From NCBI RefSeq assembly GCF_000964225.1, contig NZ_BAMZ01000021.1:1-64000 (forward strand): a stretch of 64,000 bases of DNA, read 5' to 3'. The notes under the pieces were generated by a model that saw only the letters and a program-made list of their open reading frames with translations, had not been told where the DNA came from and ran no database searches. This DNA is from Acetobacter syzygii (GTDB lineage: Bacteria > Pseudomonadota > Alphaproteobacteria > Acetobacterales > Acetobacteraceae). Of this stretch, positions 38,796 through 54,331 are shown in pieces; the first letter of the stretch is position 1, and each line of letters begins with the position of its first letter. The position numbers were made by a program, and so were the translations under genes.

Positions 38796-39815
38796 ATGTT
38801 TGATATTTCTATAAAAACACAGTCAGTCCGTCGTCGTCTGCCGTTCCTGCTCTCAGCTCTCATGCTGACGGGGCTGAGTGGTTGCAGCCTTTTTTCCGGC
38901 AGCAAAACACCGCCTCCAGCCCCCAAAATTGCTCCGCCGGAAACGCTCTACAATAATGGTATAGATGCCCTGCGCACCCGCCGTTACGAGCTTGCTGCCG
39001 CAGAGTTTGAAACACTCCAGCAGAATTACCCGTATTCCGGCTACATTCCCAACGCCCAGCTGATGGAAGGGTATGCTTACTACCTCAAGACCAAGTATCC
39101 TGAGGCCGTGCAGCAGCTCAACCGCTTTATCAGTCTGCACCCCACCAGCACCGATTCCGCCTATGCTTACTACCTGCGCGCACTCTGCTTTTATGAGCAG
39201 ATTGCAGACGTACGGCGTGACCAGCAGGGCACGGCAGAAGCCATGGATGCGCTGGAAGAAGTTGTAACCCGCTTCCCCCAGAGTAAATACGCCCGGGATG
39301 CCCAGCTTAAAATTGACCTTTGCCGCGACCACCTTGCCGGGAAAGAAATGCTGGTCGGCCGCTATTACCAGCGCGAACGTAATTACGAAGGGGCCATTAA
39401 CCGCTACCAGCGCGTTGTGCAGGACTTCCAGACCACCAACCATGTGCCTGAAGCCCTTGAGCGAATGGTGGAAGTTTACCTTGATCTGGGTCTCACAGAT
39501 CAGGCCCGCAAAGCCGCTACGGTTCTCGGCTACAACTATTCCGGCAGTCAGTGGTACAAATATGCCTATGATAAGCTGAAAAGCCACAAGCTGCTTGATG
39601 GCAAACTGCCTGCCCCCGGCACGGTTGTTACAGCTCCTGCCAAAAAAATGACGGTCGAATCCCATACATCCGACACCCGGGATGAGCGCATGGCCGCACC
39701 CGCCGCCATGCAGCAGACAGATACGCCGCCACAGCCCAACACAGCCCAGCCGTCTGCCACGGCTCCGGCAAATGCCCAGCCTGCAGCACAGGTGCCTACG
39801 GCCACTAAAAAGTAA
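38796..39815 (+). CDS. bamD: Outer-membrane assembly lipoprotein BamD
   Basis: A 339-residue lipoprotein. The signal peptide ends in the lipobox LSGC with the acylated Cys at about residue 30. TPR repeats follow (LYNNGIDALRTRRYELAAAE, AQLMEGYAYYLKTKYPEAVQ, RYYQRERNYEGAINRYQRVV). BamD is the essential partner of BamA in inserting beta-barrel proteins. The final 70 residues are Ala/Pro/Gln-rich and go beyond the TPR core. Confidence 0.94.
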   Translation: MFDISIKTQSVRRRLPFLLSALMLTGLSGCSLFSGSKTPPPAPKIAPPETLYNNGIDALRTRRYELAAAEFETLQQNYPYSGYIPNAQLMEGYAYYLKTKYPEAVQQLNRFISLHPTSTDSAYAYYLRALCFYEQIADVRRDQQGTAEAMDALEEVVTRFPQSKYARDAQLKIDLCRDHLAGKEMLVGRYYQRERNYEGAINRYQRVVQDFQTTNHVPEALERMVEVYLDLGLTDQARKAATVLGYNYSGSQWYKYAYDKLKSHKLLDGKLPAPGTVVTAPAKKMTVESHTSDTRDERMAAPAAMQQTDTPPQPNTAQPSATAPANAQPAAQVPTATKK

Positions 39816-39837
39816 CACTGTTTTTCCAACTTTGCTC

Positions 39838-39866
39838 TTGAATTAAGAACACAACAAGAACATACA
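39838..39866 (+). promoter_or_regulatory. recN promoter with embedded LexA box
   Basis: TTGAAT (39838-39843), a 17-base spacer and CATACA (39861-39866). Within it lies GAAC-ACAACAA-GAAC (39847-39861), the complement of GTTC-N7-GTTC, the direct-repeat LexA box of alphaproteobacteria. SOS control of recN is therefore very likely. Confidence 0.75.
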
Positions 39867-39907
39867 GAACAGACCACTCCTATCCCAAGGAGTGGATGTG
39901 TCTGTTC
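39867..39907 (+). other. Inverted repeat in the recN leader
   Basis: GAACAGA and CCACTCCT pair with AGGAGTGG and TCTGTTC, with a small bulge. There is no T run. It falls just after the predicted recN start point, so it would fold in the recN leader; it could also serve as the 3' end of the bamD transcript. Confidence 0.45.
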
Positions 39908-39994
39908 AGGCTCTGGCTGGGGCAGGCGCGTTTGTTTGGTCTGCTCCGCAGACTCCAGTTATTTCAGGTGAGAACCTAAACGCCGGATGTCGCC

Positions 39995-43803
<3,809 letters not shown>

Positions 43804-43849
43804 AAGCACCACACCCCCAGTTTTTTACCATTCGCGTGTAAAAGAGAGA

Positions 43850-43887
43850 TTGCCCGGCAGCCAAATCTGCGCCATGCTGCGGGGCAA
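43850..43887. other. Inverted repeat between ligA and ppdK
   Basis: TTGCCCGGCAGC and GCTGCGGGGCAA are inverted arms matching at 11 of 12 bases with a 14-base loop. No T run follows. It could end the ligA transcript or fold in the ppdK leader. The rest of 43804-44028 shows nothing else I can name. Confidence 0.4.
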
Positions 43888-44028
43888 CGAAGGGGTGGAG
43901 TTCGTCGTCCTAACCAAGAATAAAAATTCCGTGCCCAGTCTGGCTGCTGTTCCGGTATCCCCTGTTCCCATCCCCTCGGTCGGAACTTCAGCTCATCTGG
44001 CACAATAAAGAATGAAGTGAACGGCAAA

Positions 44029-46704
<2,676 letters not shown>

Positions 46705-46712
46705 GGAAAGAG

Positions 46713-46743
46713 TGGCCGCCTCCCACCCGAGGCGGCCATTTTT
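46713..46743 (+). terminator. Terminator between ppdK and ppsR
   Basis: Stem TGGCCGCCTC/GAGGCGGCCA followed by TTTTT, a strong Rho-independent terminator. It should lower ppsR expression relative to ppdK. Confidence 0.85.
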
Positions 46744-46755
46744 CAATCTGGTATC

Positions 46756-47583
46756 ATGCAAAAAATTCTTACACTCCACCTCGTTTCCGAGGCTACGGGG
46801 CAAACGCTTGATTCCGTGGCGCGGGCATGTATTGCACAGTTCCCCAATACGGAAGTCCGGCTACGGCACTGGAATCTTATTCGTACCCAGATTCAGCTCC
46901 GGCGGGTTTTGCGGCATATTGCCAATAACCGTGGTCCGGTCATGTCCACCCTGACCGACCCTATTCTACAGGCTGATATGGAAGCAGGGTGCGCCAGCCT
47001 TCACATCCGGCTTCTGGACGTACTGGATAATGCGCTACACTTTCTGGCCGAAGAAACCGGGGAAGAAGCAACACGCCACCCTGGCGGCCAGTATATTATG
47101 GACGAAAACTACTATCAGCGCATTGAGGCCATGCACTACGTTCTGGCCCATGATGATGGGCAGGAAACACGCGGCCTGAACAAAGCCGATGTGATTCTGG
47201 TTGGTGTCTCCCGCGTGTCTAAAACGCCGACCTGCTTTTATCTGGCCAACCGGGGTATTAAGGCTGCCAACGTGCCGCTAGTCATGGGGATTGAACCGCC
47301 AGAAGCACTGTTCAACACCACCAAGCCGGTTATTGGCCTAACAATCGACCCCGAACGATTGATAGAAATTCGCCGTAACCGTTTGAACCAGATGATGCCC
47401 GGCAAATCCCGCCCCGAGGCGGTAACGGATTACGCTTATATTGATCTGGAAAAAGTGCAGGAAGAACTGCACTGGGCCCGGCGCTTGTGCCGCCGCCATA
47501 ACTGGCCAGTTATTGATGTAACCCGTCGTTCTATTGAAGAGACATCCGCCTCTATTCTGGAACTGATCGCCATTACTGCCTGA
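46756..47583 (+). CDS. ppsR: PPDK regulatory protein (bifunctional kinase/phosphorylase, DUF299)
   Basis: A 275-residue protein. LHLVSEATGQTLDSVARACI at the N-terminus and the P-loop-like VILVGVSRVSKTPTCFYLAN near 150 are DUF299 signatures, as is GLTIDPERLIEIRRNRL. The family inactivates PPDK (or PEP synthetase) by ADP-dependent phosphorylation of a Thr near the catalytic His and reactivates it by phosphorolysis. Adjacency to ppdK makes PPDK the clear target. An ATG with weak ribosome-binding site follows the terminator by 12 bases. Confidence 0.94.
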   Translation: MQKILTLHLVSEATGQTLDSVARACIAQFPNTEVRLRHWNLIRTQIQLRRVLRHIANNRGPVMSTLTDPILQADMEAGCASLHIRLLDVLDNALHFLAEETGEEATRHPGGQYIMDENYYQRIEAMHYVLAHDDGQETRGLNKADVILVGVSRVSKTPTCFYLANRGIKAANVPLVMGIEPPEALFNTTKPVIGLTIDPERLIEIRRNRLNQMMPGKSRPEAVTDYAYIDLEKVQEELHWARRLCRRHNWPVIDVTRRSIEETSASILELIAITA

Positions 47584-47589
47584 CCAGCC

Positions 47590-47624
47590 CCATGCACCGT
47601 TATTGAACCAACGGTGCATGGTTT
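47590..47624. terminator. Terminator after ppsR
   Basis: Perfect 12-base arms CCATGCACCGTT and AACGGTGCATGG with an 8-base loop, followed by TTT. It lies between convergent genes and could serve both. Confidence 0.75.
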
Positions 47625-47663
47625 CTGGCTACTCAACCACTCCGGGCTACACAGCAGGTCAGA

Positions 47664-48044
47664 CTAATCCGCCATTTCCTCTGGTGTGAGCCTTTGCACC
47701 CGTATGGCCTGCCCCTGTGCATTGTAATAAATCACACTGCTTCCACGCCGCTGGGCGTACCCATCGGGCTGGCCATCTTTGGTCCAGAATAGCAGGCGGT
47801 TTGTATCGGGCTGCTCCACCACCCGGTCACCCGGCGGGGTAAAGTGGTATTTGCTAAAATCCTTACGCGCACGGGGGAGTGGCAGTTTGCCCGCCAGATT
47901 ATGCATACTCGATGCACGGTGGGCATCGGAATCATCATCGTCCCCGTCACCTTCAGCATGTGCAGGAACACCGGCCACCAGAGGCAGCGCCAGCGCACAC
48001 AGACCGAACATGATTGTCCATTTTTTACGGAATACCGGCACCAT
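47664..48044 (-). CDS. Small exported protein of unknown function
   Basis: A 126-residue protein with a signal peptide (KKWTIMFGLCALALPLVAGV) cleaved near PAHA, followed by an Asp-rich stretch (EGDGDDDDSDAH) that might bind cations. The mature part ends RRGSSVIYYNAQGQAIRVQR, which looks like a short beta domain. No family recognised. It is monocistronic, convergent with ppsR and divergent from yigZ. Confidence 0.75.
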   Translation of the reverse strand: MVPVFRKKWTIMFGLCALALPLVAGVPAHAEGDGDDDDSDAHRASSMHNLAGKLPLPRARKDFSKYHFTPPGDRVVEQPDTNRLLFWTKDGQPDGYAQRRGSSVIYYNAQGQAIRVQRLTPEEMAD

Positions 48045-48223
48045 GTCGGTTCTTCCTCCTTTATGCTGACCTTTAGTAGCCAGGCTTTGCTGTTACAGAA
48101 CTATCGGTATCAGTTTTGGCACGAGCACCTTGCTTGGCAAGAGGCAAAACACCTTAAAATAGCAAAGTGCCCCCGGACCACACCGACTTGCCCGAACCCA
48201 ACCGAAAGGGATAAGAAGGCGGC

Positions 48224-48820
48224 ATGACAGAAACGCTGGTTGGCCCTTTTGAGCTGGAACGGGATATTAAGAAAAGCCGGTTTCTGGCCCGCGCCATACC
48301 CATAGCCAACCCAGAAGAAGCAGATGCCTTTATTGCCCGCATTGCAGCAGCCGAGCCTGATGCCACGCACCATTGCTGGGCCTGGCAATATGGCCCGCAC
48401 TGCCGCTGCCACGATGCGGGAGAACCTTCCGGCACTGCTGGGCGGCCTATTTTGCAGGTTGTTGTCGCCCAGAAGCTGGACCGGGTGGCCATTGTTGTCT
48501 CGCGCTGGTTTGGCGGGATCAAACTTGGAGCGGGGGGACTGGTGCGTGCCTATGCGGGCACAGCCGCAGAATGCCTGCGAGAAGCCCCAAAGGAAGAGCT
48601 GATCGAACGGATCAGGCTGGGCTTCCATTGCCCATTTTCACTGCTGGGTCTTGTTCAGGCACGCCTGCCTGAATGGGGGGTGGAGGCCGACCACCCGATT
48701 TTTGACGAAAACGGAGCGCAGTTCCAGCTCCTGTTGCCGCAGGCTTTACATGATGATGTGTGCCGCAAGATAACCGACCTAACCAGTGGTCAGGCCGAGA
48801 TACGCCTTATAGAAGACTGA
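48224..48820 (+). CDS. yigZ: YigZ/IMPACT family protein
   Basis: A 198-residue protein. GPFELERDIKKSRFLARAIP, ATHHCWAWQYG, DAGEPSGTAGRPILQVV and VVSRWFGGIKLGAGGLVRAY are the UPF0029/IMPACT N-terminal domain signature; the remaining 70 residues are the ferredoxin-like DUF1949-type domain. Bacterial members are linked loosely to translation or stress, and the biochemical role is unsettled. The start ATG at 48224 lies after GAAAGGGATAAGAAGG. Confidence 0.9.
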   Translation: MTETLVGPFELERDIKKSRFLARAIPIANPEEADAFIARIAAAEPDATHHCWAWQYGPHCRCHDAGEPSGTAGRPILQVVVAQKLDRVAIVVSRWFGGIKLGAGGLVRAYAGTAAECLREAPKEELIERIRLGFHCPFSLLGLVQARLPEWGVEADHPIFDENGAQFQLLLPQALHDDVCRKITDLTSGQAEIRLIED

Positions 48821-48832
48821 GCGGCCTGCCCG

Positions 48833-49237
48833 TTAACGGGGGATAACCCAGCCGTTCCCTGTAGAATCCCCGACCTGACCGGACCCGAACGGGCCGGATG
48901 TCTGGTACGCGGAGCCATAGCGCGACAGGTCTGAACCCGTTACCGAATCCCTGTGTACCTTAGCCAGATGGTCTGGGTCATCCCCATGCTGGAAATCCAT
49001 GGATGGTGCATCCTGGTAACCAGGTGGCAGGCTACGGTGCCCATGCACGGTTTTTGATTCGGTGGATTTGCTCGCACCCGCCCCCGTATCCATGGCGCCA
49101 CTTCCTTCGGAAAAGGAGACATCATCATTAGGGGACATCAGAGGGTCCGCATGGGCAACACTGACTGCCCCCAGCAGGCTTGCGCCCATCAGCAGGCCGG
49201 ACATTACGTTTACAAACGGTCTACGCAGCTGCGCCAT
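48833..49237 (-). CDS. Small exported protein of unknown function
   Basis: A 134-residue protein with a signal peptide (VNVMSGLLMGASLLGAVSVA) cleaved near AHA. The mature chain is rich in Ser, Gly, Asp and His (MDFQHGDDPDHLAKVHRD) with no recognised domain, and is probably disordered. It ends 12 bases from the convergent yigZ stop. It resembles the exported protein at 47664-48044 in style but shares no clear sequence. Confidence 0.7.
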   Translation of the reverse strand: MAQLRRPFVNVMSGLLMGASLLGAVSVAHADPLMSPNDDVSFSEGSGAMDTGAGASKSTESKTVHGHRSLPPGYQDAPSMDFQHGDDPDHLAKVHRDSVTGSDLSRYGSAYQTSGPFGSGQVGDSTGNGWVIPR

Positions 49238-49545
49238 TGCGCGTTACCCCGCAAGAAAAAAAGAAAAACACCCCGTAAAGCCATTAGGCTTAACAGCCTT
49301 GCGGGTTCCATACTTAGACCCTTATCACACCAAAAGGGCAAAAATCCAAATTCTCTGCATCCAAGTGGGGCAGATGCCACACCCTTGACCAGAACATGGC
49401 TTGAGCCAACAAACGCTATTTGCGTAATTGCTGCATATTAGACATAAAGGCAGCCGCCTTTGGCAATTTCATGGCCAAGAGAGATTGTTTTTACCCTTCT
49501 GCTTACCATCTGTGTGTAATCAGCCAAACTGAACAGGAACGCGTT
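49238..49545. other. Intergenic region upstream of aroG
   Basis: It holds the promoters for the minus-strand exported protein and for the DAHP synthase. I see no clear -35/-10 pair, leader peptide or riboswitch. A frame from 49420 joined to the synthase is rejected because its N-terminus is not family-like. Confidence 0.4.
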
Positions 49546-50925
49546 ATGAGTGCCACGCTCACCCAGCCCAACCCGACGTCTGAGACCTGGATGCCGGATA
49601 GCTGGCGTTCGTTTCCGTTCAAGCAGATCCCTACTTATCCGGATGCAGCAGCACTCAAAAATGTGGAAGACCGGCTGAGCACATACCCGCCGCTGGTTTT
49701 TGCCGGGGAGGTCCGCCGCCTGCGCAACCATCTGGCACAGGCCGCTCAGGGTAAGGCCTTTGTGCTGCAGGGTGGCCCATGCGCGGAAAGCTTTGGCGAG
49801 TTCAAGGCCGATATTGTGCGCGATACCTTCCGGGTTCTGCTGCAAATGGCTGTGGTGCTCACTTTTGGCGCCAAGGTGCCGGTTATCAAGCTCGGTCGCA
49901 TGGCGGGGCAGTTTGCCAAGCCGCGTTCGTCCGATACGGAAACCGTGGATGGCGTAACCCTCCCCTCCTACCGGGGGGACATTATTAACGGGCCGGAATT
50001 CACACCCGGAGCCCGTATTCCCGACCCTGCCCGGATGGAAACAGGCTACTTCCAGTCCGCCGGGATCCAGAACCTCCTGCGCGCATTCTCCCGCGGGGGG
50101 TACGCCAACCTGCACGAAGTCCACCGCTGGAACCTTGGCTTTGTGGAGCGCTCTCCCCTTGCCAACCGTTACCGCACTATGGCTGAACGTATTGGCGAAA
50201 CCCTCGCCTTTATGCAGGCCTGCGGGATTGATGCCGCCTCCTCCGCACAGGTGGACGAAACCGAATTCTACACCTCGCACGAAGCACTTCTGCTGCCGTA
50301 TGAGCAGGCGCTGACACGGATCGATTCCACATCGGGCGCATGGTATGACTGCTCCGCACATTTTGTATGGATCGGGGACCGCACACGCCAGCCCGATGGC
50401 GCGCATGTTGAGTTCCTGCGTGGTGTGCGTAACCCCATTGGCATCAAGGTTGGCCCAACCACCAGTGTGGAAGACATCAAACGCCTGACCACGGTGCTGA
50501 ACCCCCAGAACGAGGCCGGGCGTATTACCCTGATCTCACGCATGGGGGCAGAAAAAATCGAGCAGTTCCTGCCTCCGCTCATGCGCGCAGTCAAGGAAAC
50601 GGGGCAGCCTGTTACGTGGATCAGTGATCCCATGCACGGCAACACCATTTCCACCGACAGCAAGGTCAAAACCCGCTCGTTTGATGCGGTTATGAAGGAA
50701 GTTAAAGGCTTTTTTGCCGTGTGTGCGGCAGAAGGCGTGCCTGCTGGCGGTGTTCATCTGGAAATGACGGGCCAGAACGTGACGGAATGCGTGGGCGGTG
50801 CCCAGCGCCTGACCGAAGCAGACCTTGGCGCACGGTATGAAACCTTCTGTGACCCGCGCCTGAACGCTGAGCAGTCGCTTGAACTGGCGTTCCTGATCGC
50901 GGAGGAGTTGACCGGTCGCAGCTAG
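49546..50925 (+). CDS. aroG: 3-deoxy-7-phosphoheptulonate synthase, class II
   Basis: A 459-residue plant-like DAHP synthase, first enzyme of the shikimate pathway. [19 protein letters not shown] opens it, then [15 protein letters not shown] (metal Cys), [47 protein letters not shown], and [20 protein letters not shown]. The class I family lacks these. The ATG at 49546 has AGGA nearby and gives the usual length. Feedback sensitivity cannot be judged from sequence. Confidence 0.95.
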   Translation: MSATLTQPNPTSETWMPDSWRSFPFKQIPTYPDAAALKNVEDRLSTYPPLVFAGEVRRLRNHLAQAAQGKAFVLQGGPCAESFGEFKADIVRDTFRVLLQMAVVLTFGAKVPVIKLGRMAGQFAKPRSSDTETVDGVTLPSYRGDIINGPEFTPGARIPDPARMETGYFQSAGIQNLLRAFSRGGYANLHEVHRWNLGFVERSPLANRYRTMAERIGETLAFMQACGIDAASSAQVDETEFYTSHEALLLPYEQALTRIDSTSGAWYDCSAHFVWIGDRTRQPDGAHVEFLRGVRNPIGIKVGPTTSVEDIKRLTTVLNPQNEAGRITLISRMGAEKIEQFLPPLMRAVKETGQPVTWISDPMHGNTISTDSKVKTRSFDAVMKEVKGFFAVCAAEGVPAGGVHLEMTGQNVTECVGGAQRLTEADLGARYETFCDPRLNAEQSLELAFLIAEELTGRS

Positions 50926-50950
50926 GCCGCCCGCTCTTTAGCCTGATCAC

Positions 50951-50984
50951 AGTAGCGGGGGGTGGTCTTTACGCCCCCCACTAT
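50951..50984 (+). terminator. G/C-rich hairpin after aroG
   Basis: AGTAGCGGGGGG pairs with CCCCCCACTAT with small mismatches and an 11-base loop. No T run follows, so this is a possible 3' end only. Confidence 0.45.
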
Positions 50985-51035
50985 CGCACCCATGATCTGT
51001 GTAGAGTGTATTTGGCAGAAAAGAGCATTTCAGCA

Positions 51036-52241
51036 ATGACGCAATCCTTCTCCGGCGTGGCAGCTCCTGGCGTTACCACAGCCCAGGCCGCCACAGCATT
51101 GTCGGATTCCGAAATCCGTGCCCGTACGGATTCCTACTTCAACCGGACCCGGCAGATTGTCAGCCACTTCGGGGATTGCGAGGTGACTTACGCCTTTTTC
51201 CTCCGTTGTCCGGTTATATCCGCCCCCGGTATTATGCTGGAATGGCTCAAAAACGTTATGGCTGCACGCAACTGCGCCTACACGGTCGATGTGCTCCACC
51301 CGGAAGGGGAGTGGGTGGGAGCGGGTGAACCACTGGTTTATATAACCGGCTCGTTCCTGCATCTGGCGGATCTGGAAACCCTGCTGCTTCAAAAACTGGG
51401 GAGCGCCTGTGTTGCGGCTCTGCGCGCTTACCAGATGGCGCTTTCCCTGCCTCATACCCGTTTTTTAGCCATGGATGCCCGCCATTGCGCCGGGTATGAA
51501 ATGCAGGAGCTTATGGCCTATGCGGCCTCTATTGGTGGACGGGCAGCCCAAAAAGATGGCGCAGTCGGGTTTGTCGGTACTGCGAACGATGCCGTAGCCT
51601 CTTTTTTTGGCACGGCAGAAGGGGCTGGCACCATGCCCCACGCCCTTATTGGTTACGCTGGCTCCACCGTGCGGGCGGCAGAAATGTTCCACGAGACATT
51701 CCCCAACACCGACCTTGTCGTTCTGGTCGACTATTTTGGGCAGGAAACCACGGACGCACTGGCCGTATGCCGCCGGTTTGAAGACTTGGCCAGAGCTGGC
51801 CGCATTGCCGTACGGCTGGATACGCACGGCGGGCGGTTTATGGAGGGGTTAAACCCGCAGGAATCCTATGCTGTGGTTAACCGCCATGCGCCAGAAGCCC
51901 TGCGCCGCTACCGCTCCGACCGGGAGTTGCGGTACCTGATTGGCACTGGCGTGTCCGCCGCCTCGATCTGGAAAATGCGTGAAACACTGGACGAAGCCGG
52001 GTTTAACAAAGTGCGCATTATTGCCTCCTCTGGCTTTGGGGTGACCAAATGCGCGTGTATGGCCGATGCCCACGCCCCCATAGATGTTGTTGGCACAGGC
52101 TCGTTCATTCCCGAAATATGGAACGAGACCTACGCAACAGCCGATATTATTTCTTACAACGGTGTTGAGCGGGTTAAAATCGGACGGGAATTCCTGTTTG
52201 CATCAGCCCGCAACCGAAAAGACAGCAAGGAAAATCCATGA
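51036..52241 (+). CDS. pncB: Nicotinate phosphoribosyltransferase
   Basis: A 401-residue enzyme of NAD salvage that joins nicotinate to PRPP with ATP hydrolysis. Family blocks are DSYFNRTRQIVSHFGDCEVT, ETLLLQKLGSACVAALRAYQ, DARHCAGYEMQELMAYAASI, the His-containing GTMPHALIGYAG, FHETFPNTDLVVLVDYFGQE, and VGTGSFIPEIW. I use ATG 51036 (MTQSFSG) over a GTG at 51006. It overlaps the next gene by ATGA. Confidence 0.9.
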   Translation: MTQSFSGVAAPGVTTAQAATALSDSEIRARTDSYFNRTRQIVSHFGDCEVTYAFFLRCPVISAPGIMLEWLKNVMAARNCAYTVDVLHPEGEWVGAGEPLVYITGSFLHLADLETLLLQKLGSACVAALRAYQMALSLPHTRFLAMDARHCAGYEMQELMAYAASIGGRAAQKDGAVGFVGTANDAVASFFGTAEGAGTMPHALIGYAGSTVRAAEMFHETFPNTDLVVLVDYFGQETTDALAVCRRFEDLARAGRIAVRLDTHGGRFMEGLNPQESYAVVNRHAPEALRRYRSDRELRYLIGTGVSAASIWKMRETLDEAGFNKVRIIASSGFGVTKCACMADAHAPIDVVGTGSFIPEIWNETYATADIISYNGVERVKIGREFLFASARNRKDSKENP

Positions 52242-52687
52242 ACGAAACAGCCCCCCCGCAGGAACAAGGCTGGAAAGTCCGTATTCTGGACCTGTCCGGC
52301 GGTGCTGAAGACAATATTGTGGAAGATATTGGCATTTTTCATGATCTGGCCCATGCCAACGCTTTTGCCCGCGCCTATGTGCGCGACAGCGTAGAACGGT
52401 GCCGCACCCCCGGTGCCTCTGCCAAAGACGTGCTGGAAACATGGACCAGCTTTGGCGAGGACGCCATAGTGGTGGATGCTGGCGAGGATGGCTGGCGCTC
52501 TGCCAACGAACTGGACGATTTTACCGCCACCCCGGCTACCCCCATGGAACGTGACTGGCGTATGCTGGACCCCCGCCGTCTGGTGGATGGTGAGGAAATC
52601 ATCCTTGAAGACGACGAAAGTGAAGGAGAGGACGGGGAAGAGAGCGAAGATGACGCGTTTGACCCCGGCCTGCACAACCTGCACTAA
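52238..52687 (+). CDS. Small acidic protein coupled to pncB
   Basis: A 149-residue protein of unknown function. Residues 10-95 look globular (WKVRILDLSGGAEDNIVEDI; AHANAFARAYVRDSVERCRT). The last 35 residues are strongly acidic (IILEDDESEGEDGEESEDDA). The ATG overlaps the pncB stop. No signal peptide, span or known motif. It may interact with a basic partner or with metals through the tail, but that is only a guess. Confidence 0.75.
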   Translation: MNETAPPQEQGWKVRILDLSGGAEDNIVEDIGIFHDLAHANAFARAYVRDSVERCRTPGASAKDVLETWTSFGEDAIVVDAGEDGWRSANELDDFTATPATPMERDWRMLDPRRLVDGEEIILEDDESEGEDGEESEDDAFDPGLHNLH

Positions 52688-52801
52688 CTAAGCCACCCGC
52701 TGGCAAGGGGGCCAGAACTGCCTGTGGCATGGCGCCCCTGCCCTGTTTTCTGTTCTCTTCGTGCTGGTCTTTCCAGCCCAATCACGGCATAAGCCTCTGT
52801 T

Positions 52802-54133
52802 ATGAAACTCCGCTTTGCGCCCAGCCCTACCGGCCTCCTGCATGTGGGCAATGCCCGCCTTGCCCTTGCCAACGCCCTGTTTGCCCGCCGCAACGGTGGC
52901 AAATTCCAACTGCGTATTGATGATACAGATACCGGTCGCTCCCGCGAGGAACTGGTTGGTGCCATTCAGCAGGATCTGGAATGGATGGGCATTACGTGGG
53001 ACGAAACCTTCCGCCAGACCGAGCGGCTGGACCGCTATGCCGCCGCCATTGAAAAACTGAAGGCATCCGGCCACCTGTACCCCTGCTTTGAAAGCGAGCA
53101 GGAACTGGCCGCCAAGCGCGAAACCCAGATCCGCCAGCGCCGTGCCCCTGTGTACGACCGCGCCATGCTCCGCATGACCGAACAGCAGCGCGCACAGGCA
53201 GAAGCCAACGGCAAGGTGCCTTACTGGCGCTTCAAACTCTCCGGCCGCATTGTGCGCTGGCGCGACCTTGTAATGGGGGAATGTCAGGTCAAGCTGCCGT
53301 CTGTCTCCGATCCGGTTCTGGTCAGGACCGATGGCACGGTCCTGTACACACTCGCTTCCGTTGTGGATGATCTGGAAACCGGGATCAGCCACATTATCCG
53401 CGGGGAAGACCACGTAACCAATACTGGCGTGCAGATTGACATTGCCGAAGCTCTGGGCGCACGCCCTGACCACTTCCGTTTTGCCCACCTGCCCCTGTTG
53501 CTGGACGAAAACGGCGGCAAGCTCTCCAAACGGTTTGATGCATGCTCCCTGCGCACATTGCGGCAGGATGGGGTGGAAGCTCAGGCGCTCATTTCCTACC
53601 TTGCACGCCTTGGCAGCTCGGACGACCCGGCGTTAATGCCGTTTGACGCTCTGGCCCAGAGCTATGATCTGTCCCATATCTCGCGCTCTGCCGCCCGCTT
53701 TGATACACGCCAGCTTTTGGGGCTGAACCACCGCTACCTTGCCCAGCTCCCCTTTGATGCCATTGCCGACAAACTGCCCAAAGGCGCAACAGAAGCGTTC
53801 TGGCTGGCAATCCGCAGCAATATTGACCTGCTTTCCGAGGCCAAGCTGTGGTTGCAGGTTGTGGAAGGGGACATTATCCCCCCTGTGCAGGAAGCGGACG
53901 AAGCGTTCCTGAAGGATGCCGCAGCCCTTCTCCCGGCAGAACCGTGGGATGAAGGCACATGGAAAACATGGACCACGGCTATTAAGGACAAAACCGGACG
54001 GAGCGGCAAAGCCCTGTTCCATCCGCTGCGCGTAGCCCTGACGGGGGAAGAGCATGGTCCAGAACTGCGCGACCTGCTGCCCCTTATTGGCCGCCCCCGG
54101 GCGCTGGCCCGTCTGCTGCCTTCCCACGGATAA
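52802..54133 (+). CDS. gltX: Glutamyl-tRNA synthetase
   Basis: A 443-residue class I synthetase. KLRFAPSPTGLLHVGNARLA carries the HIGH-equivalent HVGN, and LLLDENGGKLSKRFDACSLR the KMSKS-equivalent KLSKR. RIDDTDTGRSREELVGAIQQ and DDLETGISHIIRGEDHVTNT are also conserved. The C-terminal anticodon domain is present, so it is not the truncated GluQ. It is somewhat shorter than a standard 470-residue GluRS. Many alphaproteobacteria carry two GluRS genes, and this could be the second type. Confidence 0.92.
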   Translation: MKLRFAPSPTGLLHVGNARLALANALFARRNGGKFQLRIDDTDTGRSREELVGAIQQDLEWMGITWDETFRQTERLDRYAAAIEKLKASGHLYPCFESEQELAAKRETQIRQRRAPVYDRAMLRMTEQQRAQAEANGKVPYWRFKLSGRIVRWRDLVMGECQVKLPSVSDPVLVRTDGTVLYTLASVVDDLETGISHIIRGEDHVTNTGVQIDIAEALGARPDHFRFAHLPLLLDENGGKLSKRFDACSLRTLRQDGVEAQALISYLARLGSSDDPALMPFDALAQSYDLSHISRSAARFDTRQLLGLNHRYLAQLPFDAIADKLPKGATEAFWLAIRSNIDLLSEAKLWLQVVEGDIIPPVQEADEAFLKDAAALLPAEPWDEGTWKTWTTAIKDKTGRSGKALFHPLRVALTGEEHGPELRDLLPLIGRPRALARLLPSHG

Positions 54134-54167
54134 AGGGCAGTATCCGGCACCAGCCTAAAAACACCCA

Positions 54168-54198
54168 TACAGCCCCGGCACACCCACCGGAGCTGTAT
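54168..54198 (+). terminator. Hairpin after gltX
   Basis: Arms ATACAGC and GCTGTAT with inner CCGG/CCGG pairs. No T run. Possible 3' end of the gltX transcript. Confidence 0.4.
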
Positions 54199-54331
54199 GG
54201 CCAGGCCGGAACAAAAAGCCACACAGGTTGACCCGGTTGAATGGCCATACCCATAAACATGACTTGACCATGCGTGCTCTCACCTTTCACATAGAAAGGA
54301 TTGTGCCGCTCCCTGTCAGTCTGGATTTTGT

